The notes under the pieces were generated by a model that was not told where the DNA came from, did not search any database, and worked only from the letters and a program-made list of their open reading frames with translations. Of a DNA stretch of 64,000 nt, positions 8,758 through 17,917 are shown one piece after another. This DNA comes from Qipengyuania flavescens (GTDB lineage: Bacteria > Pseudomonadota > Alphaproteobacteria > Sphingomonadales > Sphingomonadaceae): assembly GCF_029688735.1 (NCBI RefSeq), contig NZ_JARULD010000002.1:806001-870000 (forward strand). The letters are read 5' to 3'. A program made the position numbers and the translations under genes. Each line of letters starts with the position of its first letter. Within the stretch, counting starts at the first letter, position 1.

Positions 8758-9650
8758 GCAAAGCCGAGCTTTTGCAAGTCTGGCACGATCATCTTGCAGT
8801 CGGGCAGCGCAAATCTCCGCATACCGTTCGTGCGTATCACAAGGCGGCGGAGCGGCTTCTGACTCGTCAGGAACTCACCGACTGGCCGGATGTCGCCACA
8901 CTGACGGCAACCCGCCTCCGCACACATATGGCGTCACGCCGCGCCGAAGGACTGGCGAACTCCTCGGCTGCGCGGGAACTGTCCGCGCTGAAGGGGTTCA
9001 TCGCCTTCGCTCGCGCGCAGGCCGGCCATGACGTCACCGATCCGCCGCGTATGCGTGGGCCGCGCATCAAGAAGGGCCTGCCCCGCCCCGTAACCCCCGA
9101 CGATGCGACCGCCCTCGCGGAGACGGTCGAGGCGATGGCTGGCGAGGCATGGACCGGCGCACGCGATCGGGCGGTGCTCTTGCTGCTCTATGGCGCCGGT
9201 ATGCGAATAGCCGAGGCGCTTTCACTGACCGCGGATGTCCTCCCGATCGGCGAGCGGCTGACCGTCACCGGAAAAGGCGGCAAGCAACGCGTCGTCCCCA
9301 TCCTGCCCATCGTCAGCGCGGCGGTGGCCGACTATGCCCGCCAATGCCCTTGGCCGCTGTCCGCCGGCGAGCCGCTGTTCCGGGGGGCGAAAGGCGGTCC
9401 GCTGTCGCAAGGTATGGTGCAGAAGGCGACGGCGCGAGCCCGCAAGGCCCTGGGTCTGCTCGATACTGCTACCCCGCATGCGTTACGGCACAGTTTCGCC
9501 ACCCATCTGCTGGGCGCGGGAGCAGACTTGCGGAGTCTCCAGGAACTGCTCGGCCATGCCAGCCTCGGTTCGACGCAGATCTACACGCAGGTCGATGCCG
9601 CGAAACTGCTCGAGACCTACCGCACCGCCCATCCGCGCGACCGGGATTAG
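8754..9650 (+). CDS. xerC: Tyrosine recombinase, XerC type
   Basis: A 298-residue site-specific recombinase, normal length for XerC/XerD, which resolve chromosome dimers at dif together with FtsK. The N-terminal SAM-like core-binding domain is followed by the catalytic domain with GAGMRIAEALSL (Arg I), GKGGKQRVVPIL (Lys), HALRHSFATHLL (His-x-x-Arg), LLGHASLGSTQIYTQVD (His, nucleophile Tyr). The ATG lies inside the hemW stop. Housekeeping context and full length argue against a mobile-element integrase. XerC is preferred over XerD by overall look only. Confidence 0.88.
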   Translation: MSKAELLQVWHDHLAVGQRKSPHTVRAYHKAAERLLTRQELTDWPDVATLTATRLRTHMASRRAEGLANSSAARELSALKGFIAFARAQAGHDVTDPPRMRGPRIKKGLPRPVTPDDATALAETVEAMAGEAWTGARDRAVLLLLYGAGMRIAEALSLTADVLPIGERLTVTGKGGKQRVVPILPIVSAAVADYARQCPWPLSAGEPLFRGAKGGPLSQGMVQKATARARKALGLLDTATPHALRHSFATHLLGAGADLRSLQELLGHASLGSTQIYTQVDAAKLLETYRTAHPRDRD

Positions 9651-10255
9651 GGCTCGCTTTCCGACGGCTTCCACTTCCACACCCGCCAGGCATACCACAC
9701 GGCGCCAAGTCCGATGAAACCGCCGACCGCCCAGCTGGCATAGGTCTCGTATTCGCCGATCAGTCCGGCCAGGGACCGACCTCCCCAGATCAAGGCACCG
9801 TTCCAGATCAGCGATCCGAGGAATGTGAAAAGCAGGAAGCGCCAGAGCTTCATCCTCGCCAAGCCGGCGGGTAACGAGATGATCGTGCGAAGGAATGGCG
9901 AGAAGCGGAGCAGGAAAACGATCCAGTCGCCGTGCTTGCGAAAGATGCGACGGGATTTTTCGAATTCGTCCCATTCGAAGGTCAGCCAGCGTCCGCGCTT
10001 GGCGATGAAGCGTTTAAGGTCCTCCTCGCGCCAGCGTGAGCCGAGCCAGTACCAGAAATAATTCCCGGCGACCGTACCCAATGTCCCGATGATAAGCAGC
10101 GGCGCGAAGGTCATGCGCCCTTGCGCCACCAGCACGCCGCCATAGCCCATGATGATTTCGGACGGCATCGGCGGGAAGATGTTTTCCAGCGCCATCAGGA
10201 TAAATATCCCGATGTAACCGCCGCCGGCGATGGCATTGAGAATGAAGCTGTTCAC
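9647..10255 (-). CDS. DedA family membrane protein
   Basis: A 202-residue inner-membrane protein of the DedA/SNARE-associated superfamily, linked to lipid-carrier (undecaprenyl phosphate) flipping and membrane homeostasis. Typical features are ALENIFPPMPSEIIMGYGG at the N-terminus, GNYFWYWLG, FRKHGDWIVFLLRFSPFLRTIISLPAGLARM and several hydrophobic segments. It starts with GTG. The stop overlaps xerC by 4 bases in a tail-to-tail arrangement, and gshB lies 24 bases upstream on the same strand. Confidence 0.92.
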   Translation of the reverse strand: MNSFILNAIAGGGYIGIFILMALENIFPPMPSEIIMGYGGVLVAQGRMTFAPLLIIGTLGTVAGNYFWYWLGSRWREEDLKRFIAKRGRWLTFEWDEFEKSRRIFRKHGDWIVFLLRFSPFLRTIISLPAGLARMKLWRFLLFTFLGSLIWNGALIWGGRSLAGLIGEYETYASWAVGGFIGLGAVWYAWRVWKWKPSESEP

Positions 10256-10279
10256 GCAGGCACCAACGCGCCCGGTCGG

Positions 10280-11248
10280 TTATTGCTCCGAGTGACGGCG
10301 TTCGATGGCATCCCAAATCAGCCCAGCGGTGTCGGTACCGTTGAACCTGTCGATGGCGACTATCCCGGTCGGAGAGGTCACATTGATCTCGGTCAGCCAC
10401 TTGCCGCCGATCACATCGATGCCGACAAACACCAACCCGCGTCGTTTGAGCTCCGGACCCATTGCCGCGCAGATTTCTTCCTCGCGATTGGAGAGCGTCG
10501 CCGCTTCGGCGTGACCGCCCTGCGCCAGGTTCGAGCGGAACTCACCTTTTCCCGGGAAGCGATTGATTGCGCCAGCAAATTCTCCATCGACCAGCACGAT
10601 GCGTTTGTCGCCTTCGCTGACTTCCGGGAGGAATGGCTGGACCATGTGTGGCTCGGGCCAGGTCTGGTCGAAGACCTCGCTTAGCGCCGACAAATTCGTC
10701 CCGTCCTTGTCGATCCGGAAGATCGCCTTGCCACCATTGCCGTGCAGCGGCTTCACCACGACCGAGCCGTGCTTTTTCTGGAAATCGCGCAGATCGTCGA
10801 GGTGCCGGGCGACCAGCGTCGGCGGCATATATTGGGCATAATCCAGCACGAACATCTTCTCCGGCGCATTCACCACTTCGCGCGGTTCGTTCACGACGAG
10901 CGTCGTGCCCTTGAGCCGGTCGAGCAGGAAGGCGGCGCTGATGTAGCCGAGGTGAAACGGCGGATCCTGTCGCATCAGGACGACGTCGATATCCTTCGCG
11001 AGATCAACCCTCCGCCGCTCCCCGGCCGTGAAGTGGTTGCCCTCGACCCGCTGGACCGTGACCGGCGCGACATGCGCCGTGATCCGGCCGCGAGCGCTGC
11101 CGTCGCTCTCGTAAGCCAGCGTCGCGACGTCGTAATGCCAAAGCTCGTGCCCGCGGGCCTGGGCCGCCAGCATCAGCGCGAAGGAGCTGTCGCCCGCAAT
11201 GTTGATGCTTTCCAGCGGGTCCATCTGGACTGCGACACGCAAACTCAT
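10280..11248 (-). CDS. gshB: Glutathione synthase
   Basis: ATP-grasp ligase joining gamma-glutamylcysteine and glycine. 322 residues, starting MSLRVAVQMDPLESINIAGDSSF, the conserved GshB opening. LMRQDPPFHLGYISA, VVKPLHGNGGKAIFRID and GIDVIGGKWLTEINVTSPTG supply the ATP-grasp and metal residues. The start is the ATG after GAGGAGCCGCC; a longer in-frame start (11308) would run into yraN. It lies 10 bases from yraN in a minus-strand run rsmI-yraN-gshB-dedA. Confidence 0.96.
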   Translation of the reverse strand: MSLRVAVQMDPLESINIAGDSSFALMLAAQARGHELWHYDVATLAYESDGSARGRITAHVAPVTVQRVEGNHFTAGERRRVDLAKDIDVVLMRQDPPFHLGYISAAFLLDRLKGTTLVVNEPREVVNAPEKMFVLDYAQYMPPTLVARHLDDLRDFQKKHGSVVVKPLHGNGGKAIFRIDKDGTNLSALSEVFDQTWPEPHMVQPFLPEVSEGDKRIVLVDGEFAGAINRFPGKGEFRSNLAQGGHAEAATLSNREEEICAAMGPELKRRGLVFVGIDVIGGKWLTEINVTSPTGIVAIDRFNGTDTAGLIWDAIERRHSEQ

Positions 11249-11258
11249 CGGCGGCTCC

Positions 11259-11609
11259 TCAGGGTTGCCAGGCGTTGGCGATGTGGCGGGGGAAGCTGCC
11301 GGGCGCAAGCAGGATTACGTCGATCCGTATGTCCTCGCCGTTCTCGGCATAGCGATGCGCTACGGCCTCCACCGCCGCCGCAACGCGCGAGAGGCGGTAT
11401 TCGTCGATCGCATGGTCGAGATCGGCGCGCTTGCGCCGCCATTTGACTTCGATGAACGCGACCACATTGCCGCGCCTCGCGACCAGGTCGATCTCGCCCG
11501 CCGGGGTTTTCACCCGTGTATCGAGGATTTGCCAGCCCTTGGCCTTCAGCCAGAAGGCTGCCCGCGCTTCGCCGTCGCGTCCGCTCTTTTCGGCGAGCTG
11601 CCGCCTCAT
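11259..11609 (-). CDS. YraN family (UPF0102) nuclease-fold protein
   Basis: A 116-residue protein of the YraN/UPF0102 family, predicted restriction-endonuclease-like fold. It has GRDGEARAAFWLKAKGWQILDTRVKTPAGEIDLVARRG (described here by parts: E-x-x-A helix, GEIDLV with the catalytic-type Asp) and FIEVKWRR (the E-x-K motif). Cellular role unknown. The ATG overlaps the rsmI stop (ATGA), and E. coli also groups rsmI, lpoA and yraN, so the neighbourhood is an ancient one. Confidence 0.92.
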   Translation of the reverse strand: MRRQLAEKSGRDGEARAAFWLKAKGWQILDTRVKTPAGEIDLVARRGNVVAFIEVKWRRKRADLDHAIDEYRLSRVAAAVEAVAHRYAENGEDIRIDVILLAPGSFPRHIANAWQP

Positions 11610-12475
11610 TCGGCGCGCAGTTCCAGAGCGCGGGCATAAAGGTCCTTGCGCTCCAGCCCGGTTTCCCGTGCGACGCGGGCGGCGGCCTGAGACGGCTTGA
11701 GCGTTGCCAGCGCGTCGCGCAGCAGGATGTCCGCATCGGCCTCGCTCGCTTCCATCGGGATCGGCGGACCGACCAGCAGGACGATTTCGCCCTTGGGAGG
11801 ATGCGACTCGAAGTAAGCCCGCAAGCCGTGCGGCAGGCCGCGGCGGACTTCCTCGTGCAATTTCGTCAGCTCCCGCGCGACCGCGACCTCGCGATGCGGC
11901 AGCACCTGTTCGATCGCATCCAGCGATTTGAGCAGGCGCGGCGCGGTTTCGTAGAACACCAGCGTCGTGTCGATGCCGCCAAGTTCTTCGAGCATCTCGC
12001 GGCGCGCCTTGTCCTTGGCCGGCAGAAACCCAGCGAACATGAATCGGTCGTTCGGCAGGCCGGACAGCGACAGGCCCATTACTGCCGCACAAGCGCCGGG
12101 CAGCGCGGTCACGGGAATGCCCTCGGCTCGGCAATCATTAACCAGCCGGTATCCGGGATCGCTGACCAGCGGTGTGCCCGCATCGCTGACCAACGCGACG
12201 GCCCGCGTCCGCATCGATTCGACCAGCCGCCCGCGATCGCGATGTTCGCTATGATCATCGTAGCGCCATAGCGGCTTAGAGATGCCTAAGTGCTTGAGCA
12301 GCTTGCCCGTGACCCGCGTATCCTCGCAGGCCACGCCGTCGCAGGCGCGCAAAACATCGACAGCACGCAGGGTGATGTCACCGAGGTTGCCGATTGGCGT
12401 CGCCACGATATACAGCCCAGGCTCGAGGCTTTTTTCGGGAGGTGCGGGATCGCTCACCCCCTCCCCATGAACCAT
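11606..12475 (-). CDS. rsmI: 16S rRNA 2'-O-methyltransferase RsmI
   Basis: SAM-dependent enzyme that methylates the ribose of C1402 in 16S rRNA. YIVATPIGNLGDITLRAVDVL, CEDTRVTGKLL, SDAGTPLVSDPGYRLV and the GLSLSGLPNDRFMFAGFLPAK segment are the family signatures. Start choice: ATG 12475 (289 residues) or GTG 12457, which directly follows GGGGAGGG. Longer readings run across the opposite lpoA-like gene and are rejected. Divergent from the lpoA-like gene with only 19 bases between the ATG codons, so the promoters must overlap or lie inside the genes. Confidence 0.94.
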   Translation of the reverse strand: MVHGEGVSDPAPPEKSLEPGLYIVATPIGNLGDITLRAVDVLRACDGVACEDTRVTGKLLKHLGISKPLWRYDDHSEHRDRGRLVESMRTRAVALVSDAGTPLVSDPGYRLVNDCRAEGIPVTALPGACAAVMGLSLSGLPNDRFMFAGFLPAKDKARREMLEELGGIDTTLVFYETAPRLLKSLDAIEQVLPHREVAVARELTKLHEEVRRGLPHGLRAYFESHPPKGEIVLLVGPPIPMEASEADADILLRDALATLKPSQAAARVARETGLERKDLYARALELRAE

Positions 12476-12494
12476 TGGCAAGGGATGCGGCAAG

Positions 12495-13652
12495 ATGATG
12501 CGCTGGACTATCGACCGTAGAACGCTGGCAACCGCTGCGCTCGCCACGCTGCTGGCCGGTTGCGCCGTCATTCCGCGCGGGGCGGAGCGGCCGGCGCCGG
12601 TCGATCCGACGCCGACGCCGGAACCGAGCGCGACTGCCCTGCCCGAAGACCAGACCCGACACCGTGTTGCGCTTTTGGTGCCGATGTCCGGATCGAACGG
12701 CAATGTCGGCCAGGCGATCGCCAATGCGACGACCATGGCACTGCTCGATACCAGCGCGGAAAACCTGCGGATTACGACTTACGATACGGCGCAAGGCCCC
12801 GAAGCGGCAGCGCGGCAGGCGGTGGCGGAAGGCAACAGCCTGATCCTTGGGCCGCTGCTCGGCAGCAATATCCCGTCGGTGCTTTCGGTCGCCCGGTCGG
12901 CGGACGTTCCGGTCATCTCATTCTCCAACGATACGAATGCCGCCGGCCCGAATGTCTTCATCATGGGTCACATTCCCGAACAGTCGATCATGCGAACGGT
13001 CGAATATGCGCGGGAGCGCGGGGCGCAGAATTTCGCGGTGATCGCACCGGACGGCGCCTATGGCGTACGGGCCGAAGAAGCCATGCGACGAGCGACTGCG
13101 GCTTATGGCGGCAGCGTGGTGTGGACCGAACGCTATTCGCGCGGCAACACCTCGATCGTCAGCGCGGCGGAGCGGCTGAAGGCGCATGGCGGATACGACA
13201 CCGTGCTGATTGCCGACGGGGCGCGGCTGTCGATCCAGGCGGCCGGCGCGTTGAAGTCGGGCGGCAAGTCCGCCCGGCTACTCGGCACCGAACTGTGGAG
13301 CGGGGAAAGCTCGCTGACACGCGCACGCGCGATGAACGGCGCTTTGTTCTCCGCCGTGTCGGACAATCGCTACAAGCGCTTCGTCGACAGCTACGAAGCG
13401 CGTTTCGGCGGTCAGCCTTACCGGATCGCGACGCTCGGCTACGATGCAGTGCTGCTTACCTTGCGGGTTGCGCGCGACTGGGAGGTCGGTCGGCCCTTCC
13501 CGGTGCGCGAGTTGCGCAGTTCGGACGGCTTTCTCGGGCTCGACGGAGCGTTTCGTTTCGGGCCGAGCGGCATCGTCGAGCGCGCGATGGAAGTCCGCGA
13601 AGTGCGCGGCGACAGCGTCGTGGTGGTTGCCAACGCGCCTGGCGGCTTCTGA
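12495..13652 (+). CDS. LpoA-like penicillin-binding-protein activator lipoprotein
   Basis: 385 residues. Signal peptide ending LLAGC (Cys23) makes it a lipoprotein. The rest is a periplasmic-binding-protein fold of the leucine-binding/LpoA kind: VALLVPMSGSNGNVGQAIANATTMAL, GPLLGSNIPSVLSVA, NFAVIAPDGAYG, PYRIATLGYDAVLL. In gammaproteobacteria LpoA activates PBP1a from the outer membrane; here activation of a PBP is inferred. The divergent rsmI and nearby yraN match the E. coli arrangement, which supports orthology. Confidence 0.85.
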   Translation: MMRWTIDRRTLATAALATLLAGCAVIPRGAERPAPVDPTPTPEPSATALPEDQTRHRVALLVPMSGSNGNVGQAIANATTMALLDTSAENLRITTYDTAQGPEAAARQAVAEGNSLILGPLLGSNIPSVLSVARSADVPVISFSNDTNAAGPNVFIMGHIPEQSIMRTVEYARERGAQNFAVIAPDGAYGVRAEEAMRRATAAYGGSVVWTERYSRGNTSIVSAAERLKAHGGYDTVLIADGARLSIQAAGALKSGGKSARLLGTELWSGESSLTRARAMNGALFSAVSDNRYKRFVDSYEARFGGQPYRIATLGYDAVLLTLRVARDWEVGRPFPVRELRSSDGFLGLDGAFRFGPSGIVERAMEVREVRGDSVVVVANAPGGF

Positions 13653-13679
13653 GCGGGGCGGATAACCTCGCCCGCGCGC

Positions 13680-13709
13680 TTGTAGCGCGGCGCTACGGCA
13701 CGATATAGC
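13680..13709 (+). promoter_or_regulatory. Candidate parE promoter overlapped by a perfect palindrome
   Basis: TTGTAG and ATATAG are 17 bases apart, the second ending 8 bases before the parE ATG. A perfect palindrome, GTAGCGC-g-GCGCTAC (13682-13696), overlaps the -35 and spacer. It could be an operator, or a small hairpin at the end of the preceding transcript. Confidence 0.35.
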
Positions 13710-13716
13710 TAGGCGC

Positions 13717-15708
13717 ATGTCCGACGATCTTTTCGAGAACACGCCTACCTCCAGCGGCGATTACGATGCCTCCTCCATCGAGGTGCTGGAGGGGCTCGAG
13801 CCCGTTCGTCGCCGCCCTGGCATGTACATTGGCGGCACCGATGATCGTGCGCTCCACCACCTCGTCGCCGAAGTGCTCGACAACGCGATGGACGAGGCTG
13901 TGGCGGGCCATGCGAGCCGCATCGAAATCCGGCTCGACGAGGGCAACAAGGTTACCGTGTCGGACAATGGCCGCGGCATTCCGGTGGCCGAGCATCCGAA
14001 ATATCCGGACAAGTCGACGCTCGAAGTGATCCTCACTACGCTGCACTCGGGCGGGAAGTTCTCAGGCAAGGCCTATGCCACCAGCGGCGGCCTGCACGGG
14101 GTGGGCGTCAGCGTCGTCAACGCCCTGAGCAGCGACACACGCGTCGAGGTCGCGCGCGACAAGACGCTTTATGCGCAGGAATTCGCCAAGGGACACCCGA
14201 CCGGCAAACTGCAGGAGCTGGGGCCGACCCCGAACCGGCGCGGCACCACTGTCAGCTTTGTGCCCGACACCGAAATCTTCGGCGACCGCAAGTTCAATCC
14301 CAAGCGCCTGTTCAAGCTCGCCCGCTCCAAGGCCTACCTCTTCGCGGGCGTCGAGATCCGCTGGAAATGCGCCGACAGCCTCGCTTCCGAAGACGTACCG
14401 GAAGAAGCGGTCTTCAAGTTCCCCGGCGGCCTCGCCGACCATCTGGCAGAGCAGATCAATGGCCGCGAGTGCGTCACTGCCCAGCCCTTTGCCGGCAGTC
14501 AGGATTTCCCCGAGGGCGAAGACGGCAGCCAGCAGGGCCGCGTAGAATGGGCGATCGCCTGGCCGCTCTTCTCCGACGGCTCGACCAGCTGGTATTGCAA
14601 CACCGTGCCGACGCCCGATGGCGGCACGCATGAGCAAGGGTTACGGGCGGCATTGACCAAGGGCCTACGCGCTTTCGGCGACCTCACCGGGGTCAAGAAA
14701 TCGAAGGACCTGACCGCGGACGACGTGATGGTCGGCGCGGAGGTGATGCTCAGCGTCTTCATCCGCGATCCGCAGTTCCAGAGCCAGACCAAGGACCGGC
14801 TTACCTCGCCCGAGGCGGCCAAGCTCGTCGAGAACGCGGTGCGCGACCACTTCGACCATTTCCTCACCGACAATATGGACCGCGGCAAGGCGCTGCTAGG
14901 TCAGGTCATGGAGCGGATGGACGAGCGCCTGCGCCGCAAGCAGGAGCGCGAGGTCAAACGCAAGACCGCGACCAATGCCAAGAAGCTGCGCCTGCCTGGC
15001 AAGCTCACCGATTGCTCGGGCGAAGGCGGTGGCGAAACCGAGCTGTTCATCGTCGAAGGCGATAGCGCCGGTGGCAGCGCCAAGCAGGCACGCGACCGCA
15101 AGACGCAGGCGATCCTCCCTATCCGTGGCAAGATCCTCAACGTCGCCAGCGCTACTGCGGACAAGATCCGCGCGAACAGCGAAATCGCCGACCTGTCGCT
15201 CGCCATGGGCTGCGGGACGCGCAAGGATTGCGACCCGGAAAACCTGCGCTACGACCGCATCATCATCATGACCGACGCCGACGTCGACGGCGCGCATATC
15301 GCAACGCTGCTAATGACCTTCTTCTTCCAGGAAATGCCCGATGTCGTGCGCGGCGGGCACCTCTACCTCGCCCAGCCGCCGCTCTATCGCCTGACCGCGG
15401 GCAAGGAGAGTCGCTACGCCCGCGACGACGCCCACCGCGCTGAGCTGGAAGAAACGGTGTTCAAGGGCAAGAAGGTGGAAGTCGGCCGCTTCAAGGGCCT
15501 CGGCGAAATGAACCCCGCCCAGCTGCGCGAAACGACGATGAACCCCGACACGCGTTCGCTCATCCGCATAACCCTACCTGCGGAATTCGAGCAGCGCGCG
15601 GTGGTCAAGGAACTCGTCGACCAGCTCATGGGCCGTAACCCGGAACACCGCTTCAATTTCATCCAGAACAACGCCGGCGAATTCGACCGCGATATGATCG
15701 ACGCCTAG
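13717..15708 (+). CDS. parE: DNA topoisomerase IV subunit B
   Basis: ATPase subunit of topoisomerase IV, which decatenates daughter chromosomes with ParC. 663 residues, typical of alphaproteobacterial ParE. GHKL ATPase motifs: LDNAMDEAVAGHA, VSDNGRGIPV, GLHGVGVSVVNALS. TOPRIM: EGDSAGGSAKQARDRKTQAILP (in two parts) and TDADVDGAHI. The C-terminal GLGEMNPAQLRETTMNP is present. ParE is preferred over GyrB by the shorter length and the KTQAILP version of the TOPRIM loop. Its end overlaps the opposing hydrolase-OsmC gene by 4 bases. Confidence 0.94.
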   Translation: MSDDLFENTPTSSGDYDASSIEVLEGLEPVRRRPGMYIGGTDDRALHHLVAEVLDNAMDEAVAGHASRIEIRLDEGNKVTVSDNGRGIPVAEHPKYPDKSTLEVILTTLHSGGKFSGKAYATSGGLHGVGVSVVNALSSDTRVEVARDKTLYAQEFAKGHPTGKLQELGPTPNRRGTTVSFVPDTEIFGDRKFNPKRLFKLARSKAYLFAGVEIRWKCADSLASEDVPEEAVFKFPGGLADHLAEQINGRECVTAQPFAGSQDFPEGEDGSQQGRVEWAIAWPLFSDGSTSWYCNTVPTPDGGTHEQGLRAALTKGLRAFGDLTGVKKSKDLTADDVMVGAEVMLSVFIRDPQFQSQTKDRLTSPEAAKLVENAVRDHFDHFLTDNMDRGKALLGQVMERMDERLRRKQEREVKRKTATNAKKLRLPGKLTDCSGEGGGETELFIVEGDSAGGSAKQARDRKTQAILPIRGKILNVASATADKIRANSEIADLSLAMGCGTRKDCDPENLRYDRIIIMTDADVDGAHIATLLMTFFFQEMPDVVRGGHLYLAQPPLYRLTAGKESRYARDDAHRAELEETVFKGKKVEVGRFKGLGEMNPAQLRETTMNPDTRSLIRITLPAEFEQRAVVKELVDQLMGRNPEHRFNFIQNNAGEFDRDMIDA

Positions 15709-16925
15709 CCCGATCTCTCCGTGTGCACATGTAGCTCGCCCTCGAGCGTTCTGTGTACGGGGCATTTGTCGGCGATCTCGATCAGCTTCGCGCGCTGGTC
15801 CTCGTCCAGACCGGCGCCCTCAATCGTGATCGTCCGGTGGAGCGCCTGTAGCTGCTTGCCCTGCTCCATCGCTTCGACGTGGTCGCACTCGTCCGCATGC
15901 TGGCGTTCGTGGCGCACTTCGACCGTTAAGCCTTCGAGCGGCCACTTCTTGCGATCCGCATACATCTTCATGGTCATGGCGGTGCAGGTGCCCAGTGCGG
16001 CGTTGAGCAGGTCGTAGGGCGTAGGGCCGGTATTGTCGCCGCCATAGCTTCGCGGCTCGTCGACGATGAAGCGGTGGCTCTTGGTGTGGACTTCGGTGCC
16101 GAACTTGCCGTGGCCGGTCTTCACGACCACGCCGTCCTCCGGCATCGGCCAGTCGTCGCGCAGGGGCAGATAACGCTGCGCCCATCCGGCAATGACTGTG
16201 GCGGCGAAGCGCGCGTCGGCTTCCTCGACCAACAGGTGATCCGCGCCTTCCAGGCTGACGAAGCTCTTGGGATGTTTCGCCGCCTGGAACAGCGCGCCTG
16301 CGTGTTCGATACCGACGATCTGGTCGGTCGGCGAGTGGAGGAACATCAGCGGCTTGCGGATGCGGGCGACCTCGGCGAGCAGGTCGGCGCTTTCGACCTT
16401 GTCGAGAAACTCCTTGCTGAGGCTGAATTCGCGGCCGCCGATGGTGACCGTGGTATCCTCGCCAGCCCGGACCGCCTCGAGGTCGCCGTCGATATTCTCC
16501 AGCACATGCGGCACATCGCTGGGCGCGCCGATCGTGGCAATCGCGGCGACGTGGTCGGAGCCGAGATCGTCGGCAGCGGCCAGCACGGCGGCTCCGCCGA
16601 GCGAGTGTCCGACCATCAGGATCGGTCCTCCGAAGCGCTCGACGAGCGTGCGGGCCGCGTCGACGAGATCGCTGACATCTGTGGCAAACCCCGCGCGCCC
16701 GAACTCGCCTTCGCTACCGCCGAGACCGGTAAAGTCGAACCGCAAAGTCGCAATGCCCTCCTGCGCCAGCGCGCGCGCCACGGTGACGGCGGCCTTGCTG
16801 TTCTTGGTGCAGGTGAAGCAATGCGCGAACAGCGCAGCGCCCCGCACAAGCCCCGTCGGGAGTTCGAGGGACCCTTCGAGCGCATGGCCCGCTTCGGTCG
16901 TGATAGAAATTGGTTCGGTCGGCAT
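15705..16925 (-). CDS. Alpha/beta-hydrolase-OsmC fusion protein
   Basis: 406 residues with two enzyme-like halves. Residues 1-250 are an alpha/beta-hydrolase (oxyanion region HCFTCTKNSKAA, nucleophile elbow VGHSLGG with Ser108, and FLHSPTDQIVGIEHA for the acid). Residues 255-406 are an OsmC/Ohr-like domain with two conserved cysteines (LGTCTAM and DKCPVHRTL), the pair that reduces organic hydroperoxides in this superfamily. Such fusions are known in alphaproteobacteria but their substrate is not. It might hydrolyse an ester and detoxify a peroxide from the same molecule (inference). Cytosolic: no signal peptide. Confidence 0.9.
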   Translation of the reverse strand: MPTEPISITTEAGHALEGSLELPTGLVRGAALFAHCFTCTKNSKAAVTVARALAQEGIATLRFDFTGLGGSEGEFGRAGFATDVSDLVDAARTLVERFGGPILMVGHSLGGAAVLAAADDLGSDHVAAIATIGAPSDVPHVLENIDGDLEAVRAGEDTTVTIGGREFSLSKEFLDKVESADLLAEVARIRKPLMFLHSPTDQIVGIEHAGALFQAAKHPKSFVSLEGADHLLVEEADARFAATVIAGWAQRYLPLRDDWPMPEDGVVVKTGHGKFGTEVHTKSHRFIVDEPRSYGGDNTGPTPYDLLNAALGTCTAMTMKMYADRKKWPLEGLTVEVRHERQHADECDHVEAMEQGKQLQALHRTITIEGAGLDEDQRAKLIEIADKCPVHRTLEGELHVHTERSG

Positions 16926-17026
16926 TTGCTCTCCTGTCCGTCCGGCGGGCCATGGAGGTTACAACGCCCCCTTGCCCTTCGCGTGCCCTCCCCCTAACGC
17001 TCACGTCAAGTTGCAAGGGAAAACCG

Positions 17027-17893
17027 ATGGCCGACAACACTTCCGACCAGACCCGTTTTGAAGGCACCCAGTCCTATATCGCCACCGAAGACCTCAAGGT
17101 CGCGGTGAATGCGGCCGTAACGCTGCGCCGCCCGCTGCTGGTGAAGGGCGAGCCGGGCACGGGCAAGACGGTCCTCGCGCACGAGATTTCGAAAGCGCTC
17201 GATGCGCCGCTGATCGAGTGGAATGTGAAATCCACCACCAAGGCGCAGCAGGGCCTCTACGAATACGATGCGGTCGCACGCCTGCGCGACGGCCAGCTCG
17301 GCGATGAGCGGGTCCACGACATTTCGAACTACATCAAGAAGGGCAAGCTGTGGGAGGCGTTCACCTCCGAGCAGCTTCCCGTCCTGCTGATCGACGAGAT
17401 CGACAAGGCCGACATCGAGTTTCCCAACGACTTGTTGCAGGAACTCGATCGCATGAGCTTCGACGTCTACGAAACGCATGAACGGATCGAGGCGAAGGAA
17501 CGTCCGATCGTGGTCATCACCTCGAACAACGAGAAGGAACTGCCCGACGCATTCCTGCGCCGCTGCTTCTTCCACTACATCAAGTTTCCCGACCGCGAGA
17601 CGATGCAGGAGATCATCGACGTCCATTATCCCGACATCCAGAAGACGCTGGTCAAGAAGGCGATGGATATCTTCTACGAACTGCGCGAAGTGCCCGGCCT
17701 CAAGAAGAAGCCCAGCACGAGCGAGTTGCTCGACTGGCTGAAACTGCTGATGAACGAGGACATGCCGCTCGAGACGCTGCAGGACGCCAATCCCAACAGC
17801 GCGATCCCGCCGCTCCACGGCGCGCTACTAAAGAACGAACAGGACGTGATGATGTTCGAGCGCCTAGCCTTCATGGCGCGGCGCCAGAGCTAG
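17027..17893 (+). CDS. MoxR family AAA+ ATPase
   Basis: 288 residues, cytosolic. Walker A GEPGTGKT, Walker B LLIDEIDKAD and the sensor-1 region VVITSNNEKELPDAFLRRCFFHYI are present. MoxR ATPases act as chaperones that mature metal enzymes or membrane complexes, usually with a von Willebrand factor A partner encoded next door. Here the likely partner lies 1.6 kb away beyond an opposing chemoreceptor gene. The start is the ATG preceded by AAGGGAAAA; an upstream in-frame ATG (16910) gives a non-conserved leader that overlaps the divergent gene. Confidence 0.93.
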   Translation: MADNTSDQTRFEGTQSYIATEDLKVAVNAAVTLRRPLLVKGEPGTGKTVLAHEISKALDAPLIEWNVKSTTKAQQGLYEYDAVARLRDGQLGDERVHDISNYIKKGKLWEAFTSEQLPVLLIDEIDKADIEFPNDLLQELDRMSFDVYETHERIEAKERPIVVITSNNEKELPDAFLRRCFFHYIKFPDRETMQEIIDVHYPDIQKTLVKKAMDIFYELREVPGLKKKPSTSELLDWLKLLMNEDMPLETLQDANPNSAIPPLHGALLKNEQDVMMFERLAFMARRQS

Positions 17894-17917
17894 CAACGTT
17901 CAGTAAGCAGAAAATAG

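Noticed and set aside
8754-9650. Integrase of a genomic island
   Set aside because: Length, catalytic residues and coupling to hemW fit chromosomal XerC, and no attachment-site repeats or phage genes are nearby.
16910-17026. Longer N-terminus for the MoxR ATPase
   Set aside because: The extra residues are unconserved, overlap the divergent gene, and the ATG at 17027 has a good ribosome site.
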